Shown: positions 1 through 6,820 of the stretch, piece after piece | How positions within the stretch are numbered: position 1 is the first letter of the stretch | Layout: every line of letters starts with the position of its first letter | Origin: Planctomycetales bacterium | GTDB taxonomy: Bacteria; Planctomycetota; UBA11346 | DNA length: 16,845 bases | Direction: 5' to 3' | NCBI GenBank assembly: GCA_025362255.1 | Contig: JANYGY010000050.1 | Coordinates: 1-16,845, forward strand | The notes under the pieces: model-generated | What the model saw: the letters and a program-made list of their open reading frames with translations, nothing else | Database searches by the model: none | What the model was told of the DNA's origin: nothing | Translations under genes and position numbers: made by a program

Positions 1-66
1 GGGGGCAGCGGCCCCTTCGGCCCAGGGTCCAGGGGGTGGAACCCACCTGGTCGAGCGCCGCCCCGG

Positions 67-197
67 CGCGCTGAAAGGGGGAGTCTGAGGGGGCGAAGGA
101 GCGCAGGGGCGATACCATCAACCGGGTGCAGGCCGCAGGCCAAACCCAGTTGATGGATCGCCCCGGAGCGACGCGCCCCCTCGGCTTTCAAGGCGCG
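67..197. repeat. Long imperfect palindrome at the 3' end of the Ig-like gene
   Basis: Nested inverted repeats fold this stretch into one long hairpin. The inner arms are 106-127 and 144-164 (GGGGCGATaCCATCAAC then GGGT, with one bulge and one mismatch). The loop (128-143) holds a directly repeated GCAGGCC. Further out, GAGGGGGCG (87-95) pairs with CGCCCCCTC (174-182), TGAAAG (72-77) pairs with CTTTCA (185-190), and CGCG (67-70) can meet CGCG (194-197). An unpaired internal part on each side contains GGAGCG in the same orientation. The outer arm covers the stop codon of the minus-strand gene. No T-run follows on the minus strand, so it is not a classic intrinsic terminator. It could be a REP/BIME-like intergenic element, an RNA 3'-end stabiliser, a structured RNA, or the leader of a gene beyond the left edge. 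Bases 1-66 contain smaller GC-rich hairpins and no gene I can support. Confidence 0.7.
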
Positions 198-1615
198 ATT
201 TGAATCTCGCCGTCATCCTTCACCGTCGTCTGGATCGTGAACGACTCCGTCGCCACGGCTTCGCCGATATTGCCAGCGGCATCGACCGCGGTGACTTTGA
301 TCTTCGCCGTCTTGGTCTCGACCTTGGGCACGTCGAAGCGGAAGGTCTGATCGGCGGGCAGATTTTTGCCGATCTCGGTCCAGCCCTTGGCGGCGTCGCT
401 CTGGAAATACACGCTGACCGTGTTGGCGGCCAGATTCACGTCCTTGACCGCGAACGGCACTTGGACCTTATCGCCCGGCTTGAAGTCGCGCTGAGCGGTA
501 GGGCCGGCTTTTTCCGAGGGGATGATGCCGATCGCGCTGGTGAGCAAAATCACCGGAGCGGCACTGTCGACGATCAGCACGGTCTGGTCATCGGCCTTGC
601 CCTTGGGCATCGCGCTCTGATTGCCGGCCTGGTCGGTGGCAACGATCGCGAGGCGGAATTTGCCGTCGCCCGGAGCCTTCCACGAGACCGTGCGCGGATC
701 CTGAATGAACGGCCCTTGGGTCCAGCTGGTGCCATCATCCTGACTGACCCACAACTGGGCGCTGGCGAGTCCGGCGGGGCCCTCGTCCTTGATGTCGAGA
801 TCGAGCGCGAGGTCACCCTTGGCGCTGATCGTCGGTCCGACGACGCGGCCCTTGGGCTTGATCGAGTCGACCAGGACGCTGGACACTTCGGCAAAGCCGG
901 TGTTGCCGGCCTTGTCGGTGGCCTCGATGCGGATCACACCGCTGAGAGTCATGTCGCGGGGCACGGTCCAATCGAAGCTGCCGCTATTGGGAATTCGCTC
1001 GGCGAGCGTGTCCCAGGTGCCCTTGCCATCACGCGACCAGGTGATCGAGATTGGGCTGGCGCGGAGGTGCGGGTCTTGGGCGTCCCAGGTGATCGCGTAG
1101 CGCTCGCCGCCGCGCAGCTTGGCCTTGGCGGCGGGGAATTTCACTGCCACAACCGGCGTCGTGCGATCGATGATGAATTCCTGGTGGGCTTTGGTCGCCT
1201 CGGTCGGCGCCTCCATCGACAGCCCAGAAGTCAGGATCTTGCGCAGGTAGATCTGCCAATGGCCTTCGGGTGGAGCCCAGGTGATCGGGGTATCGCGATT
1301 GAAGTTGATGCCGTGCTTTTGCCACACGCCCCACGCCTTGCCGTCGAAGCTGCGGTACCACAGCTCGCGGGTCTGCACGTCGGCGTCGGCTTTGACGTTG
1401 AACGACAGCTCTTTTTTGGGCGTGACCAGCACCTGCCGGCCCTCGATGACTTCGGTCTCTGGCGACAATGCGGCGGGTGCCGGCTTGACGTCGATGGATT
1501 TGCCCTCGGCCGGCTTGGTCTCAGCAGGCTTGTTCTCGTGGAGTGCCTCGGCGGCAAGCAGGGGCAGGAGGCTGGCCATTGCCAGCAGGGTCGCGGAGCA
1601 GGCGGAACGGATCAT
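188..1615 (-). CDS. Secreted Ig-like-repeat protein of unknown function
   Basis: This is a 475-residue protein with a Sec signal peptide: a positive N-terminus, a hydrophobic stretch at about 7-21, and probable cleavage after the LLAAEA region (about residue 24). A Lys/Pro/Glu/Ala-rich linker follows (about 26-50). The rest looks like four beta-sandwich Ig-like repeats (about 60-150, 152-250, 253-350, 352-460). Three carry the repeat-end motif A-T/V-D-x-A-G-N (EATDKAGN at 231-238, VATDQAGN at 325-332, TAVDAAGN at 442-449), typical of bacterial Ig/cadherin-like surface modules. Most domain junctions read V/I-D-(S/R)-x-x-P, for example IIDRTTP and IVDSAAP. There is no C-terminal anchor, no enzyme domain and almost no cysteine outside the signal peptide. 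The start is supported by AAGGAG six bases upstream. The gene lies 81 bases downstream of purQ on the same strand, but the tandem repeat between them suggests separate control. It probably acts in the periplasm or at the cell surface as a binding or structural protein; its ligand is unknown. Confidence 0.85.
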   Translation of the reverse strand: MIRSACSATLLAMASLLPLLAAEALHENKPAETKPAEGKSIDVKPAPAALSPETEVIEGRQVLVTPKKELSFNVKADADVQTRELWYRSFDGKAWGVWQKHGINFNRDTPITWAPPEGHWQIYLRKILTSGLSMEAPTEATKAHQEFIIDRTTPVVAVKFPAAKAKLRGGERYAITWDAQDPHLRASPISITWSRDGKGTWDTLAERIPNSGSFDWTVPRDMTLSGVIRIEATDKAGNTGFAEVSSVLVDSIKPKGRVVGPTISAKGDLALDLDIKDEGPAGLASAQLWVSQDDGTSWTQGPFIQDPRTVSWKAPGDGKFRLAIVATDQAGNQSAMPKGKADDQTVLIVDSAAPVILLTSAIGIIPSEKAGPTAQRDFKPGDKVQVPFAVKDVNLAANTVSVYFQSDAAKGWTEIGKNLPADQTFRFDVPKVETKTAKIKVTAVDAAGNIGEAVATESFTIQTTVKDDGEIQIAP

Positions 1616-1630
1616 GGGATCTCCTTCTTA

Positions 1631-1660
1631 CAGATGAAGACAGATGAAGACGGATGAGGA
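1631..1660. repeat. Tandem 10-base repeat, three units
   Basis: Two perfect copies of CAGATGAAGA are followed by a third, CGGATGAGGA, with two changes, and a partial CGG. Read on the minus strand the units say TCTTCATCTG, and they end just upstream of the ribosome-binding site of the Ig-like gene. They therefore lie in its 5' leader or promoter spacer, between it and purQ. The 10-base period is close to one helical turn. It may be a decayed member of a dispersed short repeat family or a regulator-binding array. Confidence 0.75.
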
Positions 1661-1696
1661 CGGCTGACGAAAAGAACGAAAGAAGCAGGCGTCGAC

Positions 1697-2476
1697 TTAG
1701 GCCGCGCGCATCGCGGCGACCGCAGTGCGGAAGAAGCGCACGCCCTGGCCTTCGGCCTGGCGCGGTTCGCGGGTCCACCGCGGATGGTTTTCCCAGCGCA
1801 GGAAGCGCTCAGGGTGAGGCATCAAGCCGAAGATCCGGCCGCTGGGATCGCAGATGCCGGCGATGTCGGCGGTCGAGCCGTTGGGATTGGTGCCCGAGGT
1901 GTAACGCAGTGCGATCTGCCCGGCGGCGGCGAGCTGGGCGATCACCGCCGGATCGGCCATGAAGCGACCTTCGGCGTGGGCCACCGGCAGTTCGAGTTCG
2001 CTGTCATCGGCGATCCACCGGCAACGCGTGCGATCACCGGTGACCTTCACCCAGCAATCGCGATAGACGCCGGAGGTGTTGTCGGTGAGCGTCGCCTGCG
2101 GCGTGGTGCTGGTGGCTGAGCTCGGACTTGCGCCAGGCGCAGCGAGGCGCGGCAGCAGTCCAGCCTTGGTCAGCACCTGGAAGCCATTGCAGATGCCGAT
2201 CGCGAATCCGCCGCGATCGATCAGGGCGAGCAGTTCGTCGCGCAGGCAGGTCATCAGCTCGTTGGCGAAGATCCGCCCCGAGGCGACATCATCGCCGTAG
2301 GAAAATCCGCCGGGAATCGCCAGGGCCTGAAAATTCCGCAGGCGCGCCGGATCTTCGCGCAGACGATTGACGTGAAAGGTCTCGGTCTGTGCGCCGGCCA
2401 GCTCAAAGGCATAGGCCGTCTCGACATCACAGTTGGTTCCGGCAGCGCGAATTACGGCCACCCGGGGAATTGCCAT
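1697..2476 (-). CDS. purQ: Phosphoribosylformylglycinamidine synthase, glutaminase subunit PurQ
   Basis: PurQ hydrolyses glutamine and passes ammonia to PurL, which turns FGAR into FGAM in de novo purine synthesis in the cytoplasm. The 259-residue protein is a class I glutamine amidotransferase. AVIRAAGTNCD (7-17) is the usual PurQ N-terminus. IPGGFSYGDD (54-63) forms the oxyanion region, GICNGFQ (94-100) carries nucleophile Cys96, and MPHPER (219-224) gives the His221/Glu223 pair. The length is a little above the roughly 230 residues of small PurQ forms and fits the stand-alone type that works with PurS and small PurL, neither of which is in the window. I chose the ATG at 2476 because GGAG lies seven bases before it and the core fold begins at once; a TTG four codons upstream is less likely. 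It is divergent from folE2. Confidence 0.93.
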   Translation of the reverse strand: MAIPRVAVIRAAGTNCDVETAYAFELAGAQTETFHVNRLREDPARLRNFQALAIPGGFSYGDDVASGRIFANELMTCLRDELLALIDRGGFAIGICNGFQVLTKAGLLPRLAAPGASPSSATSTTPQATLTDNTSGVYRDCWVKVTGDRTRCRWIADDSELELPVAHAEGRFMADPAVIAQLAAAGQIALRYTSGTNPNGSTADIAGICDPSGRIFGLMPHPERFLRWENHPRWTREPRQAEGQGVRFFRTAVAAMRAA

Positions 2477-2499
2477 CGGGGTCTCCAAACGAATGACGC

Positions 2500-2527
2500 A
2501 CTAAACAACCCGATGCGGGCAGGTCAA
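2500..2527 (-). promoter_or_regulatory. Candidate housekeeping (sigma-70 type) promoter for purQ
   Basis: On the minus strand TTGACC (2527-2522) is followed after 16 bases by TTTAGT (2505-2500), five and four matches to the -35 and -10 hexamers. Transcription would begin near 2493, giving a leader of about 17 bases that just includes the purQ Shine-Dalgarno sequence. The same 128-base divergent region has a TGCGGGC/GCCCGCA inverted repeat (2514-2520 and 2538-2544) that overlaps this promoter and could be an operator. No folE2 promoter stands out. This is a consensus reading only. Confidence 0.35.
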
Positions 2528-2616
2528 TTCGTCAGTCGCCCGCAGCCGGGAAACCCACCATCCACGGGTGGACCCAGGGATGGCCAATTCCGCGTCGGCG
2601 GCAGAATCACCGCCAC

Positions 2617-3597
2617 ATGACATTCCTGACCACGCCGACGGCCGGCGCGATGCCCGATGTGGCTCGCCACGCCAAAAGCCCATTCACCGGTACCCTCGAC
2701 CGCGTCGGGATGACCGCGATCGAGGTTCCCGTGCTGTTGCGCGGGTCCGATGGCGTGCTGTCGCGGACTCCGGCCAAGGCGGATGCGTTCGTCAGTCTGG
2801 ATGATCCGCAGGCCAAAGGCATCCACATGTCGCGGCTGTATCTGACGCTGAATAACGCCCTGGAAGCCGAGCCCCTGACCCTGGCGGTGGTGCGTCGGAT
2901 CCTCGGTGGATTCGTCGAGAGTCATGCGGGCCTGTCGCACAGCGCGTCGCTGACCTTGAGCTTCGACCATCTGCTTCGCCGGCCGGCGCTGAAGAGCGCC
3001 AACAGCGCGTGGCGAGTGTATCCGGTGACCTTGTCCGGGGATCTGAGCTTCGACGCCAAGGGCCAGGCCCGAGCCCATTTTCGCCTGGGCGTGACGGTCG
3101 CCTATTCGAGCACCTGCCCGTGCTCGGCGGCGCTGTCGCGGCAATTGGTCCAAGCCGAGTTCATGGCTCAGCATGCCGGCCGCGACGTGCTCAGCGTCGA
3201 GGCGATGCACGCTTGGTTGGGCCTGGAATCGTCGATCGTCGCGACTCCGCACGCGCAGCGCAGCTACGCGGTGCTGGAAGTCGAAGTGGCTGATTCTGGC
3301 GAATCCGGCGAGTCAGCCTCTGCCCCGGATTTCACCGAGTTGATCGATCTGGTTGAAAACGCTTTGCGGACCCCGGTGCAGGCCGCGGTCAAACGCGAGG
3401 ACGAACAGGAATTCGCGCGCCTCAACGGCAGCAACCTGATGTTTTGCGAGGATGCCGGCCGTCGCTTGAAGGACGCACTTGATCGCGACCCCCGGATCAC
3501 CGATTTCCGGGTCGAGGCCGTACATGTCGAATCGCTGCATCCGCACAACGCCGTGTCGATCGTGACCAAGGGCGTACCGGGCGGCTTCACCGCGTGA
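2617..3597 (+). CDS. folE2: GTP cyclohydrolase IB (FolE2)
   Basis: FolE2 converts GTP to 7,8-dihydroneopterin triphosphate, the first step towards tetrahydrofolate and, in some bacteria, queuosine. It replaces the zinc enzyme FolE and in many species can use metals other than zinc. The 326-residue protein shows the family signatures: S-T-C-P-C-S-A (165-171) with the conserved Cys167 and Cys169, PHAQRS (211-216) with a conserved His, and the long C-terminal motif around VKREDEQEFARLNGSNLMF (258-276) followed by CEDAGRR. The length is slightly above usual. The first 10-15 residues are poorly conserved, so the ATG at 2650 (MPDVARH) is a real alternative start; neither ATG has a clear Shine-Dalgarno sequence. 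The region 226-238 (ADSGESGESASAP) is a low-complexity loop. I see no FolE-type gene here and no obvious Zur box upstream. It is convergent with fliS. Confidence 0.93.
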   Translation: MTFLTTPTAGAMPDVARHAKSPFTGTLDRVGMTAIEVPVLLRGSDGVLSRTPAKADAFVSLDDPQAKGIHMSRLYLTLNNALEAEPLTLAVVRRILGGFVESHAGLSHSASLTLSFDHLLRRPALKSANSAWRVYPVTLSGDLSFDAKGQARAHFRLGVTVAYSSTCPCSAALSRQLVQAEFMAQHAGRDVLSVEAMHAWLGLESSIVATPHAQRSYAVLEVEVADSGESGESASAPDFTELIDLVENALRTPVQAAVKREDEQEFARLNGSNLMFCEDAGRRLKDALDRDPRITDFRVEAVHVESLHPHNAVSIVTKGVPGGFTA

Positions 3598-3617
3598 GCG
3601 CTGCCAGTCTGTTGGTG

Positions 3618-3647
3618 ATCTGCGCAACTGCGCTCAGGTCCGCAGAT
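3618..3647. terminator. Weak hairpin between convergent folE2 and fliS
   Basis: ATCTGCG (3618-3624) pairs with CGCAGAT (3641-3647) around a 16-base loop, extendable by two wobble pairs. It sits between two converging genes and overlaps the last codons of fliS. There is no T-run on either strand, so it is at best a weak or Rho-assisted bidirectional terminator. Confidence 0.3.
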
Positions 3648-4065
3648 TGAACAGATGGCCGTCGTGGGCCGACGGCATGCTGGTGACCTGGGCGTGCTCG
3701 TCGGGGATCTGCTGCCAGGCTTCGCGCAGGGTGGCGACGATCGGCAGCAATTTGCTGATCAGGACCGCGTCTTTGCGCAGGTTGGCTTCGACGGTCTTGA
3801 TGATCAGGAACAGGTACAGCTCCTTGAGCTGACCGGCGACCTCGCCGCCTTGTTCGTGATTCAGAGTTGCCATCAGCTCACTGAAGATCGCCTTGGCTTT
3901 CTGGCAATTGGAGTGCGCCATCTCGAACTGCTTGTTGTGGATCGCCGCCTGGGCCTGGATCAAGAAGCGCTCGGCACCTTGATACAACCTGACGATGAGA
4001 TCCCGCTGCGGGATGGTCTGCAACTCGGCATTCCGGTAGGCAGCGTAAGCATTGGCAGCACCCAT
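3634..4065 (-). CDS. fliS: Flagellar export chaperone FliS
   Basis: FliS binds the C-terminal D0 helix of newly made flagellin in the cytoplasm, stops early polymerisation and hands flagellin to the export gate. This 143-residue protein has the family N-terminus with A-Y-x-x-Y-R-N-A-E-L-Q-T and the helix-1 motif RDLIVRLYQGAERFL (the usual LYxGAxxFL pattern). Alternating amphipathic helices follow (QAQAAIHNKQFEMAHSNC, then LKELYLFLIIKTVEANLRKD), as expected for a four-helix bundle. I chose the ATG at 4065 because AAGGAA precedes it at good spacing; an ATG at 4098 lacks a Shine-Dalgarno sequence and adds eleven unconserved residues. It is last in the flaG-fliD-fliS run, 68 bases after fliD, and so should be co-transcribed with the cap protein. 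Confidence 0.88.
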   Translation of the reverse strand: MGAANAYAAYRNAELQTIPQRDLIVRLYQGAERFLIQAQAAIHNKQFEMAHSNCQKAKAIFSELMATLNHEQGGEVAGQLKELYLFLIIKTVEANLRKDAVLISKLLPIVATLREAWQQIPDEHAQVTSMPSAHDGHLFNLRT

Positions 4066-4133
4066 GGTTCGTTCCTTATCGCTTGGATCTTGAGTCATGA
4101 TCGGTCATTTTATCGACGACTTGAGCGGCTTCA

Positions 4134-6050
4134 TCACGCGCCCTTGGCGGCATTCTCGAAGCCTTTGATCTGCCCGGCGAGATATGAGCTGAGCGAGTTC
4201 GACTTCTGGATGCTGGTCTCCATCGCCTGGAATTGCTTTTGGTAGCGGATGCGGCGCAGGGCCAAGCGCTCATCGGCGGCGGTGATCGATTTGGTCAGCG
4301 TGTCGATCGACTTGGAGATCGAATCCTGTTTTTGCACCAGCACGCCGGTGGTGCCGTCGGTCATCGCCTTGACCCGTTCGCCCGCGAGTTGCGCCAAGCC
4401 CTTGGTCACGGTCAGGGTGGCGCCCGACACTGCGGCCGTGGCGGTGATCGACAGCCGCAGGCCTTCGGCGGCGGTGCCGGCGATCCCCGCGAGCGACTGT
4501 CCGGCGCCGGTCGCCGCGACTCCGTTGATGTTGCCGACGACATCCTGGCCATACGTCCGATTCACCGCCAAGCGCAGGACGCTGTTGGCGGTCGATGCCG
4601 CGGCCACCTGCACCGTGCCAGCGGTGCCGTACACCGCACCGGTCAAGGCCAGGCGGTTGGCGGTGAAGCCGACCTTCACCTTATCGCTGACCGTGGTGAT
4701 TTTCTGATCGAGGACCGCTTGCAGATGAGTCGCGAGTTGCGCGCCGGTGTAGGTGCCACTGGCCAGGGTTACCGCATAGTCGCGACCATTGACGTTGATC
4801 GACAGATCGCGGTTGGTGCCGTCGATCACCGTGCTGGCATCGACATCGGCGGTGCCGTTGACCGTCGGTTGAAACGACGGTTGGATGACATCGACGGTGA
4901 ACGGCGAGGTGGTCTGGGTCTTGTCGGTCAGCAGGCCGAAACGCACGCCGGAATCGCTGCTCACACCGCCATTGGCGAAGATCCGGCCGACCCCGTCGGC
5001 ATCCGTGGCGAGCTTGTCGGCGAGGACCCCTTGATCGAGCGCCAGCCGACCGGTTGCGCGATCGATCGAGATGCCGACCGAGACCAGCGACGACAGGCCA
5101 TTGGGCCGCCCATTGACCGAGGTGAGCAACGACTGGGTGATCGAATTGAACCGATTGCGTACGTCGCCTTCGCTGAACAGCGGGCCGGCCTTATTGGTCG
5201 AGACATCGTACGAAGCGTTGTCCTTCATGAACTGGACGAGGTCGTTGTAGCTGGTGACGAATGATTTGATCGAGGTGATCGTCGAGGCGGTATCGGTGCC
5301 CACGGTCATCGTCGCTGTGCCCACGGCCCCCGCGGTCATCGACACCCCGGGCAGGACATCGGTAAAGGTATTCGACGATTGGGTGATCAGCAGCGCGCCG
5401 GCCCCGCTGCCGATCTTGACCTGCGCGTCGCTGGCGGCCTGCAAGGTGCTAAGGCCGGTGAAGGTGCTGGCGAGCGCCCCGCTGCCGCTGACCGTGATCG
5501 CGCTGGCGGTGCCGGTGGCAGAGCTGGTGAGCAGCAGGCGATAGCCGGAGCCATCATTGAGCACCGAAGCTTTGACCCCGGCGGCGGCGTCGTTGATCGC
5601 CTGGGCGATGCCGCCGAGGCTGCTGGTGCCGGCGCTGATCGCGATCGTGCTGATGCCACCGGAACCCAGCTGCAACGACACCGTGCCCGCGCCCAGCGGG
5701 GTCGTCGAGTCCGGTTGCGCGACGGTCGCCAGTTGATGCGCCTTGGCGACCGAGGTCACCTCGAATTGATAGGTTCCTGGAATCGCCGTGGCGCTGGCGG
5801 TGCCACTGAGAACCGCGGCATTGGTTGAGCTTGCCTGGCGGACATTGAACAAGGCCGGACGATTGAGAGCGGCGAGATCGAGTTGATGCGACAACAGCTT
5901 GGTGTTGAACGAGCGCACGGCTTCGAGCCGCGTCTGAAACGTCGCTTTGCGTTTTTCGACCACCGCGGTCGAGGCGCGATCAGCATTGATCAACGCATCG
6001 ATGATGTCGTTAAATTTGATGCCTGAGGCAAGTCCGTCGACGGATGGCAT
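4134..6050 (-). CDS. fliD: Flagellar filament cap protein FliD (HAP2)
   Basis: FliD forms the cap complex at the filament tip and guides folding of exported flagellin outside the cell. The 638-residue protein starts with the diagnostic GLASGIKFNDIIDALINADR (residues 6-25). The FliD_N region follows with YQFEVTSVAKAHQL. The central part is Ala/Thr/Gly/Ser-rich beta structure, and the C-terminal D0/D1 coil reads YQKQFQAMETSIQKSNSLSS. It is longer than the common 450-500 residue form. The extra length lies in a middle insert (about 370-520) that contains a repeat resembling flagellin IN-type modules (LSINVNGRDYAVTL, then LQAVLDQKI). AGGAG lies six bases before the ATG. It is 36 bases after flaG and 68 before fliS, in the classical flaG-fliD-fliS order. 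Cap proteins usually co-vary with their flagellins, which are encoded next door. Confidence 0.95.
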   Translation of the reverse strand: MPSVDGLASGIKFNDIIDALINADRASTAVVEKRKATFQTRLEAVRSFNTKLLSHQLDLAALNRPALFNVRQASSTNAAVLSGTASATAIPGTYQFEVTSVAKAHQLATVAQPDSTTPLGAGTVSLQLGSGGISTIAISAGTSSLGGIAQAINDAAAGVKASVLNDGSGYRLLLTSSATGTASAITVSGSGALASTFTGLSTLQAASDAQVKIGSGAGALLITQSSNTFTDVLPGVSMTAGAVGTATMTVGTDTASTITSIKSFVTSYNDLVQFMKDNASYDVSTNKAGPLFSEGDVRNRFNSITQSLLTSVNGRPNGLSSLVSVGISIDRATGRLALDQGVLADKLATDADGVGRIFANGGVSSDSGVRFGLLTDKTQTTSPFTVDVIQPSFQPTVNGTADVDASTVIDGTNRDLSINVNGRDYAVTLASGTYTGAQLATHLQAVLDQKITTVSDKVKVGFTANRLALTGAVYGTAGTVQVAAASTANSVLRLAVNRTYGQDVVGNINGVAATGAGQSLAGIAGTAAEGLRLSITATAAVSGATLTVTKGLAQLAGERVKAMTDGTTGVLVQKQDSISKSIDTLTKSITAADERLALRRIRYQKQFQAMETSIQKSNSLSSYLAGQIKGFENAAKGA

Positions 6051-6086
6051 GGGCGCTCCTGGGCTGCAGTTATCTACGGGCCGAAA

Positions 6087-6491
6087 TCAGGCGCGGTGAT
6101 CGATGAGCGCGCCGATGATCGAGTCGATGCGGCGGTGGAGGTCGAGCACTTCCTTTGACGGGATCTGGCGGATGACCTCGCCCTTATCACCGACGACTTT
6201 CACCAGCAGGGTCTTGCCGGTGTCATCAACGTCGAAGGTGAGTTTGTTGCCGCTGGCGGCTTCGATCACCTGTTTGACGTAAGCCGCGGCTCGTCGCACT
6301 TCGACCGCCGAGGGCGCGGCGGCCACGGGCGGCGAAGACGGTGCGTCGGTGCCCAGCACACCGTCATCTGCGGTCGCCGCGGCGCTGCGTTGGATTGCCG
6401 CGGCAGTCTGCAGATACTGATCGCGACTGGTTTGCGCCGGGCGTACGACATCCGCGACCTGGGTCGCGAGTTGGGCATCGATTCGACTCAT
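6087..6491 (-). CDS. flaG: FlaG family flagellar protein
   Basis: FlaG proteins are small, usually lie next to fliD, and affect filament length in several bacteria; their biochemical role is not settled. The 134-residue product has a variable, Ala/Ser-rich N-terminal half. Its conserved C-terminal domain has LTFDVDDTGKTLLVKVVGD, then GEVIRQIPSKEVLDLHRRID, the typical hallmark ending in a short helix. The ATG at 6491 is preceded by GAGGTG; longer upstream starts would cut into the promoter region and add a hydrophobic stretch unrelated to the family. It is the first gene of the run and has a sigma-28-like promoter about 55 bases upstream. A small GCTCTG/CAGAGC hairpin (6511-6531) lies in the leader. 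Confidence 0.88.
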   Translation of the reverse strand: MSRIDAQLATQVADVVRPAQTSRDQYLQTAAAIQRSAAATADDGVLGTDAPSSPPVAAAPSAVEVRRAAAYVKQVIEAASGNKLTFDVDDTGKTLLVKVVGDKGEVIRQIPSKEVLDLHRRIDSIIGALIDHRA

Positions 6492-6547
6492 GGGGCACCT
6501 CGGGCGAACTGCTCTGATGAAAAACCAGAGCGGAGTGCGCACAAATA

Positions 6548-6574
6548 GCATCGGCACCCCCAACAAGGACTTGA
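6548..6574 (-). promoter_or_regulatory. Sigma-28 (FliA) type promoter for flaG-fliD-fliS
   Basis: On the minus strand TCAAGTCC (6574-6567), N11, then GCCGATGC (6555-6548). Compared with the enterobacterial consensus TAAAGTTT-N11-GCCGATAA this gives 5/8 and 6/8 matches at exactly the right spacing. The -35 part continues upstream as GTCCTCAAGTC, identical to the flagellin 1 promoter on the other strand. Transcription would begin near 6541, about 50 bases before the flaG start. Late-class expression fits a cap and chaperone operon. Confidence 0.6.
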
Positions 6575-6739
6575 GGACCAATCAGGAGCTGGCGGACAAG
6601 TCGATGCAGCTGTTTCGTCAACGGCCTCGAAATCATCGCTGTGCAACGTCTGGAGCATGTTGAACGGCAACGCATGGAACGTGCCGATACGGGCTGCTCG
6701 CTGAAAAACCGGATCCACCACGACCTCTCCAATCAGTCC

Positions 6740-6766
6740 TCAAGTCTACGCGCGGCGTGCCGTCAA
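6740..6766 (+). promoter_or_regulatory. Sigma-28 (FliA) type promoter for flagellin 1
   Basis: TCAAGTCT (6740-6747), N11, then GCCGTCAA (6759-6766): 6/8 and 6/8 matches to TAAAGTTT-N11-GCCGATAA with exact spacing. It shares GTCCTCAAGTC with the divergent flaG promoter. Transcription would begin near 6773, giving a leader of about 75 bases. I rate it better than the overlapping downstream sigma-54-like candidate for this gene. Confidence 0.6.
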
Positions 6767-6805
6767 TGGTTGTGGAGACGGCATGTCGCCGGCTCCAACT
6801 TAACG

Positions 6806-6820
6806 CGGCACGGACGCCGC
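6806..6820 (+). promoter_or_regulatory. Sigma-54-like element upstream of flagellin 1
   Basis: CGGCACG-GACG-CCGC has the GG-N10-GC geometry of RpoN promoters (consensus TGGCACG-N4-TTGC). The -12 side is weak. It matters mainly because the same GGCACGG-N5-GC string occurs upstream of the other two flagellin genes. Transcription from it would leave only about 16 leader bases. It may instead be a shared regulator site or chance. Confidence 0.25.

Noticed and set aside
67..197. tmRNA, RNase P RNA, SRP RNA or a known riboswitch at the left edge
   Set aside because: I looked for the conserved cores of these RNAs (for example GAGGAAAGTCC of RNase P, GGAAGGAAGCA of SRP RNA) on both strands and did not see them.
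200..1657. Long plus-strand open frame of 485 codons opposite the Ig-like gene
   Set aside because: It is the antisense shadow of a gene with a signal peptide and clear repeats. Its product is Arg/Gly/Asp-rich without any motif, as expected from a GC-rich complementary strand.
2524..3252. Minus-strand open frame of 242 codons opposite folE2
   Set aside because: folE2 is certain from its conserved motifs; the antisense product shows no motif.
4233..5264. Plus-strand open frame of 343 codons opposite fliD
   Set aside because: fliD on the other strand has diagnostic N- and C-terminal motifs over its whole length; the antisense product is featureless.
6683..6690. GCCGATAC as an extra sigma-28 promoter for flagellin 1
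   Set aside because: The -10 match is good but nothing like TAAAGTTT lies 11 bases upstream (the sequence there is ACGGCAAC).
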